This document shows, piece by piece, positions 1-7,001 of a DNA stretch of 8,134 nucleotides; position 1 is the stretch's first letter, and every line of letters starts with the position of its first letter. The notes below the pieces were generated by a model that had not been told where the DNA came from, searched no databases, and saw nothing but the letters and a program-made list of their open reading frames with translations. The DNA comes from CAZKEW01 sp964558915 (GTDB taxonomy: Bacteria; Acidobacteriota; Aminicenantia; Aminicenantales; UBA8522): contig CAZLFV010000116.1 in the NCBI GenBank assembly GCA_964558915.1, forward strand, positions 1 to 8,134, read 5' to 3'. A program made the translations under genes and the position numbers.

Positions 1-97
1 TTTTCCCGGAGATATTTCCCAAAAAATGGAAAACGGCGGCGAGAAGGCAGAGGAAAAGGCTCAGCAGCGATAGAACGGCCAGGATCGTTTTCCGCAT
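1..97 (-). CDS. N-terminus of a small hydrophobic (membrane or exported) protein, truncated by the window edge
   Basis: An ATG at 97-95 on the minus strand opens a frame that stays open for 32 codons to the window edge. The peptide begins MRKTILAVLSLLSLF and continues with leucine-rich hydrophobic sequence, followed by HFLGNISGK. This is a positively charged N-terminus plus one hydrophobic segment, that is, a signal peptide or first membrane helix. A Shine-Dalgarno GGGGAG (plus-strand 106-111) sits 8 nt upstream, inside the end of the permease gene. The permease stop codon and this ATG are separated by one base, so the two genes are almost certainly cotranscribed and translationally coupled. 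Too little is visible to name a family. The start is well supported; the function is unknown. It could be an accessory subunit or partner of the permease, but that is only suggested by position. Confidence 0.6.
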   Translation of the reverse strand, partial: MRKTILAVLSLLSLFLCLLAAVFHFLGNISGK

Positions 98-98
98 C

Positions 99-1460
99 TT
101 ATTTTCTCCCCACCGCCTGCAAAACGACATAGGAAATTAGAGCTATAAAATACCCGGGAAGCCAGCGAAAATAAAGGTGAATCGGCATGAAAAAACAGGC
201 CAAGAGCGTTCCGACCCACACAATCAAGGCCCTCCAATTAAAAAGCCAGCTGTTTTTTTCGGCCCGATAACGCTTGATCTTAAAAAGAGGTAGCAGCCAG
301 TGCTCGGCAAAGACGACGGCGCCGATCGGCATGAGCACAAGCCCGTAAATGGCGACGTAATCGAGCAGTTTCATGAAGAAGACGGGAAAACAAGATAGCA
401 CTGTTGTAATCATTCCAGCAACGAAAGTGATTTTCCAGCGCGGCCAGTTTGGACTGATGGCCTGGAGGGCTAGCCCCGCCCGGTAGAGAGTCGGGTTGGC
501 CGTTGTCCAACCCGCCAAAAGAAGACCGGTCACTCCGGCCAGCCCCGCTGCCTCATAAGCCATAAGACCCGGGTTCATCTCCCGGCCAATGGCCGTGACC
601 ATGATGCCAGAGCAGATCCAGGCCAGCATATGGCCGGGGTACATTCCAAACGCCGTAAAAAAGCCGTAGGTCCATCTTCTGGCATACCGGAAAATGGCCA
701 TATCTGAGAGACCGACATGCATGGCCAAGTTGCAGAACCAGGCGAAAAACATAACATGCCAGAAGCTGAATTTGTCCTGTCCGGCCAGAGGAATTCCATT
801 CCAGACCTTAATCTTGGCGACCTCCCAGAGGTTGTCGAGCTTGGGATGAACACCCAGACGCGGGAGGACTGCGATGGCGCCAGCAATAAAAACTATAAAA
901 ATCCAAGGGGAACATACCTCAGCGAACCGGCTCAGCCTTTCAAACCCAAGAATGGCCAACGCAACAAACAGGGCTCCAATCGCAAAAGTCAGAAAAACCC
1001 AGCCGATGCTGTTGGGAAAGACCGCGTCGAGCGAAGGGACCTCGATGTGAAAGGCCAATCCTACGGCCGTGGCTGATACGGAAATCATGGCTCCGGCCAG
1101 GATGCAGTAGAGAACGGCGTTGGCCAGATTATAAATAAAGGTCAGGCCCGGTCCGGCGATTTTTCTCAGATACCAATAAAGGGTCAGTCGAGTCCTGACG
1201 GCGATCGGAGCGCAAATGAAAGTCCATGAGAGCACCGCCAGAAGATTCCCAGCAAGAAGGCCGATGAGAAGGTCTTTCGCCGTGACTCCGTGGAGGACGA
1301 AGAAGGCGCCGATCACGAATTCCGTGGCTGCCACGTGCTCGCCGGCAAAGAGGCCGGCAAATTTTCCGCCAGTCTGGAGCTTTTTCGGCGAGACAGGTTC
1401 CCGGTCGAATTCGTAGAGCCTGTCCATCCGGGAGGTTATTTGAGCCAGAGGAGAATTCAT
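99..1460 (-). CDS. NCS1-family permease (cytosine/purine/allantoin/hydantoin-type cation symporter)
   Basis: This 453-residue polytopic inner-membrane protein has about 12 hydrophobic segments after a ~35-residue cytoplasmic N-terminus, the usual length and layout for the nucleobase:cation symporter-1 family (LeuT fold). Family-like motifs are the early glycine-rich helix GLFAGEHVAATEF (36-48) and GWTTANPTLYRAG (317-329), a characteristic segment of bacterial NCS1 proteins. These carriers import nucleobases or related rings (cytosine, purines, hydantoins, allantoin, thiamine precursors) with Na+ or H+. The substrate cannot be read from this sequence and no catabolic neighbour gives it away. 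The start is supported by AAGGA 7 nt upstream of the ATG and a promoter just above it. It is divergent from serS and overlaps nothing, and it is followed one base after its TAA by a small hydrophobic protein gene. Family assignment is confident; substrate is open. Confidence 0.85.
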   Translation of the reverse strand: MNSPLAQITSRMDRLYEFDREPVSPKKLQTGGKFAGLFAGEHVAATEFVIGAFFVLHGVTAKDLLIGLLAGNLLAVLSWTFICAPIAVRTRLTLYWYLRKIAGPGLTFIYNLANAVLYCILAGAMISVSATAVGLAFHIEVPSLDAVFPNSIGWVFLTFAIGALFVALAILGFERLSRFAEVCSPWIFIVFIAGAIAVLPRLGVHPKLDNLWEVAKIKVWNGIPLAGQDKFSFWHVMFFAWFCNLAMHVGLSDMAIFRYARRWTYGFFTAFGMYPGHMLAWICSGIMVTAIGREMNPGLMAYEAAGLAGVTGLLLAGWTTANPTLYRAGLALQAISPNWPRWKITFVAGMITTVLSCFPVFFMKLLDYVAIYGLVLMPIGAVVFAEHWLLPLFKIKRYRAEKNSWLFNWRALIVWVGTLLACFFMPIHLYFRWLPGYFIALISYVVLQAVGRK

Positions 1461-1483
1461 TAGTCCATCCTTAAATCGCCATA

Positions 1484-1512
1484 ACTATACACAAGGAATA
1501 ATAGCTTGACAA
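1484..1512 (-). promoter_or_regulatory. sigma70-type promoter for the permease operon
   Basis: Reading the minus strand, TTGTCA (plus coordinates 1507-1512, 5 of 6 consensus) is followed by a 17-bp spacer and TATAGT (1484-1489, 5 of 6). The predicted start of transcription is near 1477, giving a leader of about 17 nt that contains the AAGGA Shine-Dalgarno at 1468-1472. Spacing and position are all canonical. Confidence 0.7.
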
Positions 1513-1553
1513 TGGGACTTGGAAGGATCACCCAAAAGGTGGTGTTTACTATG

Positions 1554-1583
1554 ACTTCCGAAATTTTCCATACTCTCGGAAGT
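1554..1583. promoter_or_regulatory. perfect 8-bp inverted repeat, candidate operator in the permease/serS divergent region
   Basis: ACTTCCGA (1554-1561) is repeated as its exact reverse complement TCGGAAGT (1576-1583) with a 14-bp AT-rich spacer. Arm centres are 22 bp apart, close to two helical turns, as expected for a dimeric DNA-binding protein. The element covers the presumed -35 region of the serS promoter and its right arm ends 5 bp before the -10 hexamer, a typical repressor position. It lies about 40 bp upstream of the permease -35 box and outside both predicted transcripts, so it should act as DNA rather than as an RNA hairpin. No regulator gene is adjacent. A chance palindrome in this ~140-bp region cannot be excluded. 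Confidence 0.45.
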
Positions 1584-1594
1584 TGTGCTATAAT
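1565..1594 (+). promoter_or_regulatory. extended -10 promoter of serS, predicting a leaderless or near-leaderless mRNA
   Basis: A perfect TATAAT (1589-1594) is preceded by TGC, giving the extended -10 form TGnTATAAT (TG at 1586-1587). A weak -35 (TTTCCA, 1565-1570, 4 of 6) lies 18 bp upstream. Transcription should begin at about 1600-1603, while the serS ATG is at 1603-1605, leaving essentially no room for a leader or Shine-Dalgarno. Confidence 0.7.
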
Positions 1595-1602
1595 CAGCGG
1601 CA

Positions 1603-2874
1603 ATGTTAGACTTTAAATTTGTCCTTGAAAACAGGGCCCTCGTTCTCGAAAAAATAGCCAGCCGCGGCCTCCGCCTTGACCTTGATGAACTCATCAGGGC
1701 GGCCGAAGACCGTAAAAAGGCCCTCCAACGCGTGGAGGACCTCAGGGCAGAAAAGAACAGGGCTTCAGAGCTCATCGCCAAGGCCAAGCGGGAAGGAAAC
1801 GAGGCGAGCGATTTGATCGAAGAGATGAAAAAAGTTGGCCGGGAAGTCGACCACCTTGAGGAAGAGTTCAAAGAGCTTGATGATCACGTGCGCAATATTC
1901 TTCTCCGCATTCCCAACCTGCCTCATGAATCTGTGCCCGTGGGCAAGAGTTCTGAAGATAATGTCGAGGTGCGTCGGTTTGGCGAAAAGCCGAAGTTCTC
2001 TTTTCCGTTGCTTCCCCATTGGGAGATCGGACGGAGGCTGGGCATCCTGGATTTTGAACGGGCCTCCAAGATTGCCGGCTCCCGTTTTGCGGTCTATCTG
2101 GGTTCGGGTGCATTGCTGGAGAGGGCCTTGATTAATTTCATGCTCGATATCCAGACTCGGGAGAATGGATACCGGGAAGTCATCCCGCCCTTTATTGCCA
2201 ACGCCGAAAGCCTTCTGGCGGCAGGAAACCTGCCCAAGTTCGAAAAAGACCTGTTCAAACTCAGGGGAAGACGCTGGTATCTCATTCCCACCGCCGAAGT
2301 CCCTCTGACGAGTCTTTACCGAGATGAGATTATTGAGGCGAGCGCTTTGCCGCAAAGGTTTGTCGCCTATACACCGTGCTTCCGCAGCGAGGCGGGCTCT
2401 TATGGCAAGGATATTCGGGGCCTGATCCGGCAGCATCAATTTAACAAGGTCGAGCTGATGGTTTTTTCAACCCCGGAACGTTCGTTCGACGAGCTAGAGA
2501 AGATGACCTCAGACGCCGAAGAAGTCCTGAAGAGACTCAAGCTCCATTATCGAGTTGTCGCTTTGTGCACGGCGGACCTGGGTTTTGCCGGGGCGAAGAC
2601 GTATGACCTTGAGATCTGGCTTCCTTTCCAGAAAAAATATAGAGAAATCTCCTCGGTCACGAACTGCACCGATTTTCAGGCCAGAAGGGGCAACATCCGC
2701 TTTCGCCCTGAACCCAAAGTGAAACCGGAATTCCTCCACACCTTGAACGGCTCCGGCGTGGCCGTCGGCCGGACGGTGAGCGCCCTTCTTGAGGCCTATC
2801 AACAGGCGGACGGTTCGGTTGTCATTCCCGACGCTTTGCGTCCCTACATGGACGGGCTGGAGAGAATATCCTGA
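1603..2874 (+). CDS. serS: seryl-tRNA synthetase (class II)
   Basis: Cytoplasmic homodimeric enzyme that charges tRNA-Ser with serine, using ATP (EC 6.1.1.11). The 423-residue length is standard. Residues ~1-105 form the N-terminal domain with a charged antiparallel coiled coil (about 30-105) that in this family clamps the long variable arm of tRNA-Ser. The catalytic core shows the serine-site segment PTAEVPLT (229-236), class II motif 2 FRSEAG (260-265, R261 expected to contact ATP) continuing into RGLIRQHQFNKVEL, the EISSVTNCTDFQARR segment (348-362), and motif 3 GVAVGRT (385-391) followed by AYQQADGSVVIPDALRPYM. The start ATG matches the usual family N-terminus (MLDFKFVLEN). No Shine-Dalgarno precedes it, and the promoter -10 ends 8 nt upstream, so translation is probably leaderless. 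Two tRNA-Ser genes follow on the same strand, the first 6 nt after the stop. Confidence 0.97.
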   Translation: MLDFKFVLENRALVLEKIASRGLRLDLDELIRAAEDRKKALQRVEDLRAEKNRASELIAKAKREGNEASDLIEEMKKVGREVDHLEEEFKELDDHVRNILLRIPNLPHESVPVGKSSEDNVEVRRFGEKPKFSFPLLPHWEIGRRLGILDFERASKIAGSRFAVYLGSGALLERALINFMLDIQTRENGYREVIPPFIANAESLLAAGNLPKFEKDLFKLRGRRWYLIPTAEVPLTSLYRDEIIEASALPQRFVAYTPCFRSEAGSYGKDIRGLIRQHQFNKVELMVFSTPERSFDELEKMTSDAEEVLKRLKLHYRVVALCTADLGFAGAKTYDLEIWLPFQKKYREISSVTNCTDFQARRGNIRFRPEPKVKPEFLHTLNGSGVAVGRTVSALLEAYQQADGSVVIPDALRPYMDGLERIS

Positions 2875-2880
2875 CCCCGC

Positions 2881-2970
2881 GGAGGGATGGCCGAGTGGTT
2901 GAAGGCGGCGGTCTTGAAAACCGCTTTCCGGTTCTCCGGAACGGGGGTTCGAATCCCTCTCCCTCCGCCA
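2881..2970 (+). tRNA. tRNA-Ser(TGA), CCA encoded
   Basis: This is a 90-nt class II tRNA. The acceptor stem GGAGGGA (2881-2887) pairs perfectly with TCCCTCC (2960-2966), followed by discriminator G (2967) and encoded CCA (2968-2970). The anticodon stem GCGGT/ACCGC (2908-2912, 2920-2924) encloses loop CTTGAAA with anticodon TGA at 2915-2917, reading UCA and probably other UCN codons. The long variable arm folds as TTCCGG-TTCT-CCGGAA, and the T-loop TTCGAAT is present. The long arm and G73 are the recognition features of seryl-tRNA synthetase, encoded 6 nt upstream. With such a short gap the tRNA is very likely cut from the serS transcript, RNase P cleaving just after the serS stop codon. Confidence 0.97.
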
Positions 2971-2999
2971 GACCCTAATTCCCTGTCCATCTTTGGACT

Positions 3000-3027
3000 T
3001 TGAACTCCGTTCGAAACATGTTAAAAT
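3000..3027 (+). promoter_or_regulatory. possible promoter for tRNA-Ser(GCT)
   Basis: TTGAAC (3000-3005, 4 of 6 consensus) and TAAAAT (3022-3027, 5 of 6) are separated by 16 bp. The -10 is preceded by TGT, giving the extended TGn form. Transcription would start near 3034, about 17 nt before the mature tRNA 5' end. A weak hairpin GTCCA-TCTT-TGGAC (2985-2998) followed by three T residues lies just upstream but is too short to call a terminator. Confidence 0.45.
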
Positions 3028-3050
3028 AGCTCCGCTTGTCAGGCGTTTGC

Positions 3051-3145
<95 letters not shown>

Positions 3146-3190
3146 TTACCATCATCAAAAAAGCAATCCAAAGGGACCGAGACCATTTCC

Positions 3191-3198
3191 AGGAGGGG
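3191..3198 (+). promoter_or_regulatory. strong Shine-Dalgarno that fixes the glycosidase start
   Basis: AGGAGGGG lies 6 nt upstream of the ATG at 3205 and immediately precedes a signal-peptide-like N-terminus (MKKTLALGLIVVLIG). It decides the start: the same frame is open back to an ATG at 3106, but that codon lies inside tRNA-Ser(GCT) and its extra 33 residues are partly translated tRNA. The 3145-3204 interval shows no recognisable promoter or terminator. Confidence 0.85.
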
Positions 3199-3204
3199 CA
3201 TGCG

Positions 3205-6200
3205 ATGAAAAAAACTCTCGCTTTGGGCCTTATCGTTGTTTTGATTGGCTTTTTTTTCAGTCATTGCCAAAAAAAAAGGCTGAGCGGGGACACTTCTGCC
3301 CATGTCCTGAAAGCCTTCGCCGATCCGCCGGACGAATTCCGGAGCGCCCCCCTCTGGGTTTGGAACGACCGCATCACCACGGAACAGATAGAAATTCAGC
3401 TCGCCGATTTCAAGGACCATGGCCTTGGAGGCGTTTTTATCCATCCGCGGCCCGGGCTGATCACGCCTTATCTGTCGGAGGAGTGGCTGTCTTTGTGCCG
3501 TCATGCCGTGAATGTCGGTAAGAAGCTGGGGATGAAAGTCTGGGTTTACGATGAGAATTCCTATCCCTCCGGCTTTGCAGGAGGGCACGTCCCTGCGGAG
3601 ATGCCCGATTCTATCGGACTCGGGCTCCGTCTGATAAAATCGGCGGCGATTCCGGCCTCCTTCAGCCAGACGCCGCTCGTCCTCCTGCGCAAGACCGAGT
3701 CGGGATTTGAAAATATAACCGAGAGGGCTATCAACCGGGACTCCAGGACAGCTTTCGGGCCAGGAGACTATTATATTCTTGATGTCCAAAAGGCAGCCCC
3801 CTCTCCTTGGTTTGGCGGGTTTACGTATGTTGACCTGATGCGCCGGGACGTCACGGACAAATTTCTTGACATCACTCTTAACGCGTATAAGGGAACGATC
3901 GGCAATGAATTCGGTGCCACGGTTCCAGGAAGCTTCCAGGATGAGGCCAATAACGGTCCCGTGCTAGCCGAGAACATCGTCAATTTCACTCCCAGACTTT
4001 TTGAGGAATTCCAGGCAAAATGGGGCTATGACCTGAGGACTCATCTTCCCTCGCTCTTTGAGGAAATCGGCGATTGGCAGAGGGTCAGGCACAATTATTA
4101 CGCCACTTTATCTGACCTCTTCATCAACAACTGGGCCAAACCCTATTATGAATTTTGCGCTGCGAACAACCTCTGGCTGACCGGGCATTACCTGGAGCAC
4201 GAGTGGCCCTCCCCGGCCGTCACTCCCGATTATCTGGCCATCGCCGCCTACGCCCATATGCCGGGAATCGACTGCCTGATGAACCAGTGGGATACCGGCC
4301 CGCATGCCCAATTTGGAAACGCCCGGGCACCCAAGGAGGTTCGCAGCATTGCCAATCAGCTCGGCCGGAGCCGGACGATGTCGGAGACCTATGGTGCTGG
4401 CGGCTGGGACCTGAGGTTTGTGGACCAGAAAAGGATTGCCGACTGGGAATTTGCCCTGGGAGTTAATTTCATCAACCAGCATCTCTCCTACGTCACGATT
4501 ATGGGCGCCCGAAAACGCGACCACCCGCAGTCATTTTCCTATCACGAGCCCTGGTGGCATGCCTATAAGATTATGAGCGATTATTTGGGGCGTCTTTCTG
4601 TGGCCATGAGTAAAGGCCAACAACGAAACAGGATCCTCGTCCTTGAGCCAACGACGACTGCCTGGATGTATTACTCTCCGGCGGCTCAGTCTGAGCGGAT
4701 GAAAGCGATGGGAGACCAATTCACGAATTTCATAAACCGGCTGGAGGCGGAACACATCGAATACGACCTGGGGAGCGAGGATGTTCTTCGCAACCACGGC
4801 CGGCCGGGAAAGAAAGCTCTGATCGTGGGCAAGCGAAACTACGATGTTGTCGTCCTTCCGCCAGGCCTCGAAAACCTGGACGAGTCGACCATAGAGCTTC
4901 TTTCGGCCTATATCAAAAAGGGAGGTCTGGTCCTCTCCTGTATGAGGGTGCCGGGGTTCGTCAGCGGAAAGCAATCAGGTAAGGCGGGACAAATGGCCGG
5001 AGCCAATCCCCGGAATTGGCTCTCCCGGTCCGAAAACGAAGCCATCAGCTTTCTGGCCGAAGTCTGCGGACGGGAGATTCAATTTACGGAGCTGACGGGC
5101 GACAAGACGATGTTTTTCCATCACCGGCGTGTTCTTGCCGATGCAGAGCTCGTCTTTCTGGCCAACGTCAGCCCTGAAAAAAGTATGGCTGGAAAACTCA
5201 TCGGCCGGGGGAAATCTGTGGAAATGTGGGATCCGTTCACTGGGCGGGCCTGGGCGTTTCCTTCTGAGACGAAAAACGGCAAGGTCCAAGTTCAGTTCGA
5301 TATCCCCCCAGCCGGCAGCCTACTTTTTTGTTTTCGCCAGGGGAAGCCCAGCCAACAGCCGCTGGAGGAATTCAAAGGACAAATTCAAAGAGTTCAAGGT
5401 GATATCGAGGCCAGGAGGCTCGCGCCCAACGTCCTCACCCTCGACTATTGCGACCTCCGCCTTGACGGAAAAGTGGAAAGAGACCTGTATTTCTACGATG
5501 CCCAGCGCAAGACCTTCCAGCATCACGGCCTGGATCGAAATCCGTGGGACAGCGCCATTCAGTTCAAGACGAATATTTTAGACCTGGACAGGTTTCCGGC
5601 TCAGTCCGGGTTTGAGGCGGATTATTGGTTCGAGGCGGAGAAGGGCGTAGATCTTGAATCGCTTCGAGCCGTTGTCGAACGTGCACACCTTTTCCATGTG
5701 TTTGTGAACGGCCGCGAGGTCAGGCCTTTAGAGGGAGAATGGTGGCTGGACAAGGCTTTCGGCGTCTTTGAAATCGGCAGCTGGGTAGCGACCGGAACAA
5801 ACAAAATCACTCTGAAAGCAAGTCCGTTCACGATTCACACAGAGCTTGAGCCCGTCTATGTTCTCGGCGATTTCTGTCTGCTGAGCCAGGACAAAGGATT
5901 CAAGCTGGGGCCCAGCCAGAAGCTTCAACTTGGGGCTTGGGCAGAGCAAGGGATGCCGTTCTATAGCGATGGTGTGAGCTATACGATGACCTTTCCTTTG
6001 GCTGCTCCGCCGGCTAAACCCAAAATGCGTTATTTTATTGAACTCTCCAACTGGCAAGGGTCTGTGGCAGAGGTTAAAGTGGGAGACAGGACAGCCGGGT
6101 TTATCGCTTTTCCGCCGTATGAATTAGACATATCTGATTATATTGATGAGCAATCGGACACCAAGATCAACGTCATTGTCTATGGCACGCTGAAGAACAC

Positions 6201-6360
6201 CCTCGGCCCTCACCACAACAGTCCTCCACTCGGAATGGCTTGGCCGGGCATGTTCCAAAAGGGGGCTCGAGGTGGATTACCGGCCGGGTCGGAATATTCT
6301 GTTGTCAACTACGGCCTTTTCCAAAATTTCTCCGTTGTAATCCGGAGCAAAGAGAAGTAA
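3205..6360 (+). CDS. large exported glycoside hydrolase, GH106 (alpha-L-rhamnosidase)-like, probable lipoprotein
   Basis: The 1051-residue protein starts with a signal sequence (MKK, then hydrophobic 5-18) ending FFSHC, with Cys21 as a possible lipid-attachment site, although His at -1 is atypical. Mature sequence opens with RSAPLWVWNDRIT (46-58), GLGGVFIHPRPG (73-84) and VWVYDENSYPSGFAGG (112-127), which resemble the N-terminal barrel of GH106-type enzymes. Acidic catalytic candidates sit in FQDEAN (E247), GHYLEHEW (E331, E333) and MSETYGAGGWD (E394); which two act is inference. Residues ~475-580 look like a class I amidotransferase-like alpha/beta domain (ILVLEPTTT; YDVVVLPPG). The C-terminal ~300 residues are beta-rich with a galactose-binding-like segment near FVNGREV. 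It probably removes terminal deoxysugars or related residues from plant or microbial polysaccharide at the cell surface. It is followed by a YhhN gene 7 bp downstream. Glycosidase assignment is fairly sure; rhamnose specificity is not. Confidence 0.75.
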   Translation: MKKTLALGLIVVLIGFFFSHCQKKRLSGDTSAHVLKAFADPPDEFRSAPLWVWNDRITTEQIEIQLADFKDHGLGGVFIHPRPGLITPYLSEEWLSLCRHAVNVGKKLGMKVWVYDENSYPSGFAGGHVPAEMPDSIGLGLRLIKSAAIPASFSQTPLVLLRKTESGFENITERAINRDSRTAFGPGDYYILDVQKAAPSPWFGGFTYVDLMRRDVTDKFLDITLNAYKGTIGNEFGATVPGSFQDEANNGPVLAENIVNFTPRLFEEFQAKWGYDLRTHLPSLFEEIGDWQRVRHNYYATLSDLFINNWAKPYYEFCAANNLWLTGHYLEHEWPSPAVTPDYLAIAAYAHMPGIDCLMNQWDTGPHAQFGNARAPKEVRSIANQLGRSRTMSETYGAGGWDLRFVDQKRIADWEFALGVNFINQHLSYVTIMGARKRDHPQSFSYHEPWWHAYKIMSDYLGRLSVAMSKGQQRNRILVLEPTTTAWMYYSPAAQSERMKAMGDQFTNFINRLEAEHIEYDLGSEDVLRNHGRPGKKALIVGKRNYDVVVLPPGLENLDESTIELLSAYIKKGGLVLSCMRVPGFVSGKQSGKAGQMAGANPRNWLSRSENEAISFLAEVCGREIQFTELTGDKTMFFHHRRVLADAELVFLANVSPEKSMAGKLIGRGKSVEMWDPFTGRAWAFPSETKNGKVQVQFDIPPAGSLLFCFRQGKPSQQPLEEFKGQIQRVQGDIEARRLAPNVLTLDYCDLRLDGKVERDLYFYDAQRKTFQHHGLDRNPWDSAIQFKTNILDLDRFPAQSGFEADYWFEAEKGVDLESLRAVVERAHLFHVFVNGREVRPLEGEWWLDKAFGVFEIGSWVATGTNKITLKASPFTIHTELEPVYVLGDFCLLSQDKGFKLGPSQKLQLGAWAEQGMPFYSDGVSYTMTFPLAAPPAKPKMRYFIELSNWQGSVAEVKVGDRTAGFIAFPPYELDISDYIDEQSDTKINVIVYGTLKNTLGPHHNSPPLGMAWPGMFQKGARGGLPAGSEYSVVNYGLFQNFSVVIRSKEK

Positions 6361-6367
6361 TAAGACT

Positions 6368-7000
6368 ATGAAGCTGGCGTTGTCGCTTACGGTCATTGGC
6401 ATCGCTGCTGTCTTCACAATCTATGGCAAGTATCAAAAGCAGAAGTTCATCCATTACGCCTTCAAGCCGTTGACGATGGTTTTGATTATCTCCCTGGCCT
6501 GGGAGAGGACGACGGCCTTTCCCTCGGTGTATTCTTACCTGATCCTTTCCGGACTGTGCCTTTCTTTTTTGGGGGATATTCTGGTGATGCTACCCCGCGC
6601 CAAATTCATCAAGCCCGGCCTCCTAGCCTTCCTGGCTGGTTATGTTCTTTATATTCTCGCGATCAGCCGCGGCATCAGGATCGTTTCCTTCCTCTCTTTG
6701 CTGCTGATATTGGCGGTCGGTATCATCGTTTATCTTTACCTTTATGCCAAGCTCGACAAGATGCGTTTTCCCGTTCTTCTCTACGTGATGGTTGTCGCTG
6801 TCCTGGTCTGGCTTGGGATCAACAGACGCTTCAGCCTTATGGATCAGAAAAGTCTCTTCATTATGATCGGCGGCATCTTGCTGCTCATTTCTGAATCAAC
6901 CTGGGCCGTCAATAAGTTCAGAAAACATTTCTGGCTGGCGGAGATCATTATCCTGGGGACGTACTTTCCGGCTCAACTGTTGTTCGCGCTTTCGATATGA
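6368..7000 (+). CDS. YhhN/TMEM86-family membrane protein (lysoplasmalogenase-like)
   Basis: This 210-residue protein has about eight hydrophobic segments. It carries the YhhN (Pfam family of TMEM86) pattern: KPL in the second helix (33-35), LSFLGDILVML (65-75, with D70), an aromatic GYVLYIL segment (91-97), PVLLYVMV (135-142), GGILLLISEST (168-178, with E176 where many members have Asp) and a C-terminal TYFPAQLLFAL (198-208). Animal TMEM86 proteins hydrolyse the vinyl-ether bond of lysoplasmalogens, and some bacterial members share this activity; for this protein that is inferred from family only. It starts 7 bp after the tandem TAA TAA end of the glycosidase, with only a weak purine-rich AGAGAAG upstream, so translation is probably coupled to that gene. 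Its stop lies one base from that of the convergent DUF2461 gene. Confidence 0.8.
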   Translation: MKLALSLTVIGIAAVFTIYGKYQKQKFIHYAFKPLTMVLIISLAWERTTAFPSVYSYLILSGLCLSFLGDILVMLPRAKFIKPGLLAFLAGYVLYILAISRGIRIVSFLSLLLILAVGIIVYLYLYAKLDKMRFPVLLYVMVVAVLVWLGINRRFSLMDQKSLFIMIGGILLLISESTWAVNKFRKHFWLAEIIILGTYFPAQLLFALSI

Positions 7001-7001
7001 T

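Noticed and set aside
717..1076. Open frame of 119 codons on the plus strand inside the permease gene
   Set aside because: It is a shadow of the permease coding strand, with low-complexity polar composition and no family resemblance.
1506..1511. TTGACA on the plus strand as a -35 box for serS
   Set aside because: It is about 78 bp from the TATAAT and has no -10 partner 15-19 bp downstream. The overlapping minus-strand TTGTCA fits the permease promoter instead.
1461..1602. T-box or other tRNA-sensing leader for serS
   Set aside because: The predicted transcript begins at the start codon, leaving no leader. No T-box consensus or terminator/antiterminator fold is present.
1765..2439. Open frame of 224 codons on the minus strand inside serS
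   Set aside because: It is the antisense of a strongly conserved enzyme gene, with no recognisable domain and no start signals.
2985..3001. Hairpin GTCCA-TCTT-TGGAC plus TTT after the first tRNA as a terminator
   Set aside because: A 5-bp stem and three T residues are too weak for a confident intrinsic terminator.
3200..3208. A two-codon open frame ATG CGA TGA overlapping the glycosidase start, suggesting a regulatory minimal ORF
   Set aside because: It lies only 1 nt from the end of the Shine-Dalgarno, too close for initiation, and such a short match is expected by chance.
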